A DNA stretch of 64,000 nt from an uncultured Crocinitomix sp. (GTDB taxonomy: Bacteria; Bacteroidota; Bacteroidia; Flavobacteriales_D; Crocinitomicaceae), in the NCBI GenBank assembly GCA_937136425.1, contig CAKZON010000087.1, forward strand, positions 27,863 through 91,862, in the 5' to 3' direction. Made by a program: the position numbers and the translations under genes. Shown one piece after another: positions 63,350 to 64,000 of this stretch. Every line of letters begins with the position of its first letter. Positions within the stretch are counted from its first letter, which is position 1. The notes beneath the pieces are model-generated. The model did not search any database, was not told the origin of the DNA, and saw only the letters and a list, made by a program, of their open reading frames with translations.

Positions 63350-64000
63350 TTATTTTTTCACAACTTTTACGGTGTGAATTGCATCATTTGATTTGATTGT
63401 AACAAAGTAAACTCCACGAGCAACATTTTCTAAAGAAATCATTTCTTTATCAGTTGCAGTTGCTTGAGCAATTACAGCACCATTGATGTCTGTTAACTCA
63501 TAAGTAAACGTTCCTTCAAACTTTATAGTAACTAATCCAGTAGTTGGGTTAGGATATACTGCCACGTTTAAGCTGTTTAACTCATCAATACCAACTTGGC
63601 TTCCTAAAGTAATTGTTTCTGACACTGAACAACCCGCTTCACACATAACTTCAACCGTATATGTTCCTCCAGTTAATCCAGTTAAATCTTCATCATCATC
63701 AAAGTCACCAGTTCCATCATTATCCCAATCAAAAGTATAAGCTGGGTTACCGCCTGTCACTGTAATGTTGATTTCTCCATCACTACCCATAATTTCATCA
63801 GTAGTAGTGTAAGTAATTTCTAACGCTTCATAAACTGTAACATCAATTGATGCTTCGTTTACACAACCGTTATCATCTGTCCCTTCAACTGTGTAGGTTG
63901 TTGTTCCTGTTTCTGCTGGTGTAAATTCAACACCATCTTCTTCAGCATCCCAAACATAAGTTGTAGCACCTTCACCGTTTAGTGTTAAGCTTTCTCCTAA
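63350..64000 (-). CDS. T9SS-secreted adhesin paralogue, N-terminus beyond the window
   Basis: The frame is open to the last base of the window, so the gene continues beyond it; the ATG at 63790 is internal. Seen from the window edge: the end of an Ig-like unit (GEGATTYVWD...TDDNGCVNEASIDVTV), a SprB-like module (AYTFDWDNDGTGDFDDDEDL), and a T9SS sorting domain (VAVYPNPTTG, RGVYFVTI). The last about 70 residues are nearly identical to those of the 59899 adhesin. The two were probably duplicated in tandem (256 bp apart) together with the terminator. Confidence 0.88.
   Translation of the reverse strand, partial: LGESLTLNGEGATTYVWDAEEDGVEFTPAETGTTTYTVEGTDDNGCVNEASIDVTVYEALEITYTTTDEIMGSDGEINITVTGGNPAYTFDWDNDGTGDFDDDEDLTGLTGGTYTVEVMCEAGCSVSETITLGSQVGIDELNSLNVAVYPNPTTGLVTIKFEGTFTYELTDINGAVIAQATATDKEMISLENVARGVYFVTIKSNDAIHTVKVVKK

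Overview
The window is AT-rich and carries several marks of the phylum Bacteroidota, most likely order Flavobacteriales. At least six secreted proteins end in a type IX secretion (T9SS) C-terminal sorting domain of the YPNP...GxY type. There are many short lipoproteins with an SC-type lipobox, and promoters of the TTG-N19-TAnnTTTG type. DUF6341/DUF6427-like partners, an OmpA protein with thrombospondin-3 repeats, and tandem M56/TonB-C proteins behind a BlaI repressor point the same way. A Crocinitomicaceae/Cryomorphaceae-like marine organism is a reasonable guess, but the genus cannot be fixed from this sequence. No rRNA, tRNA, CRISPR array, transposase or phage gene was found. This looks like chromosomal core sequence mixed with lineage-specific secreted proteins.

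Layout. 1-8.7 kb: the end of an OmpA porin, a lipoprotein, a very unusual ECF sigma factor continuous with a transmembrane helix and a long beta-helix-like domain (1577-3868), a two-SDR plus seven-TM operon, and a DUF2306-type membrane protein with a secreted partner. 8.8-16.4 kb: mfd followed by a Crp/Fnr regulator and a membrane protein, trxA divergent from a HxlR regulator, an outer-membrane barrel candidate, and tpx. 16.7-23.2 kb: duplicated lipoproteins with their own promoters, then a 1688-residue T9SS protein with a lipase-like and a beta-helix region. 23-30 kb: housekeeping genes (fbp, purQ) and a BlaI-M56-M56/TonB module preceded by three 20-bp operator-like repeats. 30-36 kb: secreted T9SS proteins (M28 peptidase, beta-helix, Ycf48-like) and an M90 peptidase. 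36.6-40 kb: class Ia ribonucleotide reductase nrdB-nrdA with intercistronic and leader hairpins. 40.5-47.2 kb: comF, a FAD oxidoreductase, a U32/TrhP-type RNA hydroxylation protein coupled to a ferredoxin, a bacilliredoxin, a DsbD-gamma-like lipoprotein that has lost a cysteine, an M42 peptidase, and a phosphoesterase whose start requires a -1 shift. 47-55 kb: small membrane proteins, a DUF2339 giant membrane protein, a GT2/radical-SAM pair and a helical protein. 54.5-59.8 kb: a chitin-use locus with two GH18 proteins and a TPR-TM-AraC regulator. 59.9-64 kb: two paralogous T9SS adhesins, one with eight 72-residue tandem repeats. The second continues past the window end.

How they may work together: the surface and secreted enzymes (chitinases, peptidases, lipase-like protein) and adhesins fit a T9SS-dependent polymer degrader. 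The TPR-AraC, BlaI-M56 and sigma-fusion proteins would be its envelope-sensing regulators. The sigma fusion is the best candidate here for an undescribed one-component transmembrane signalling device.
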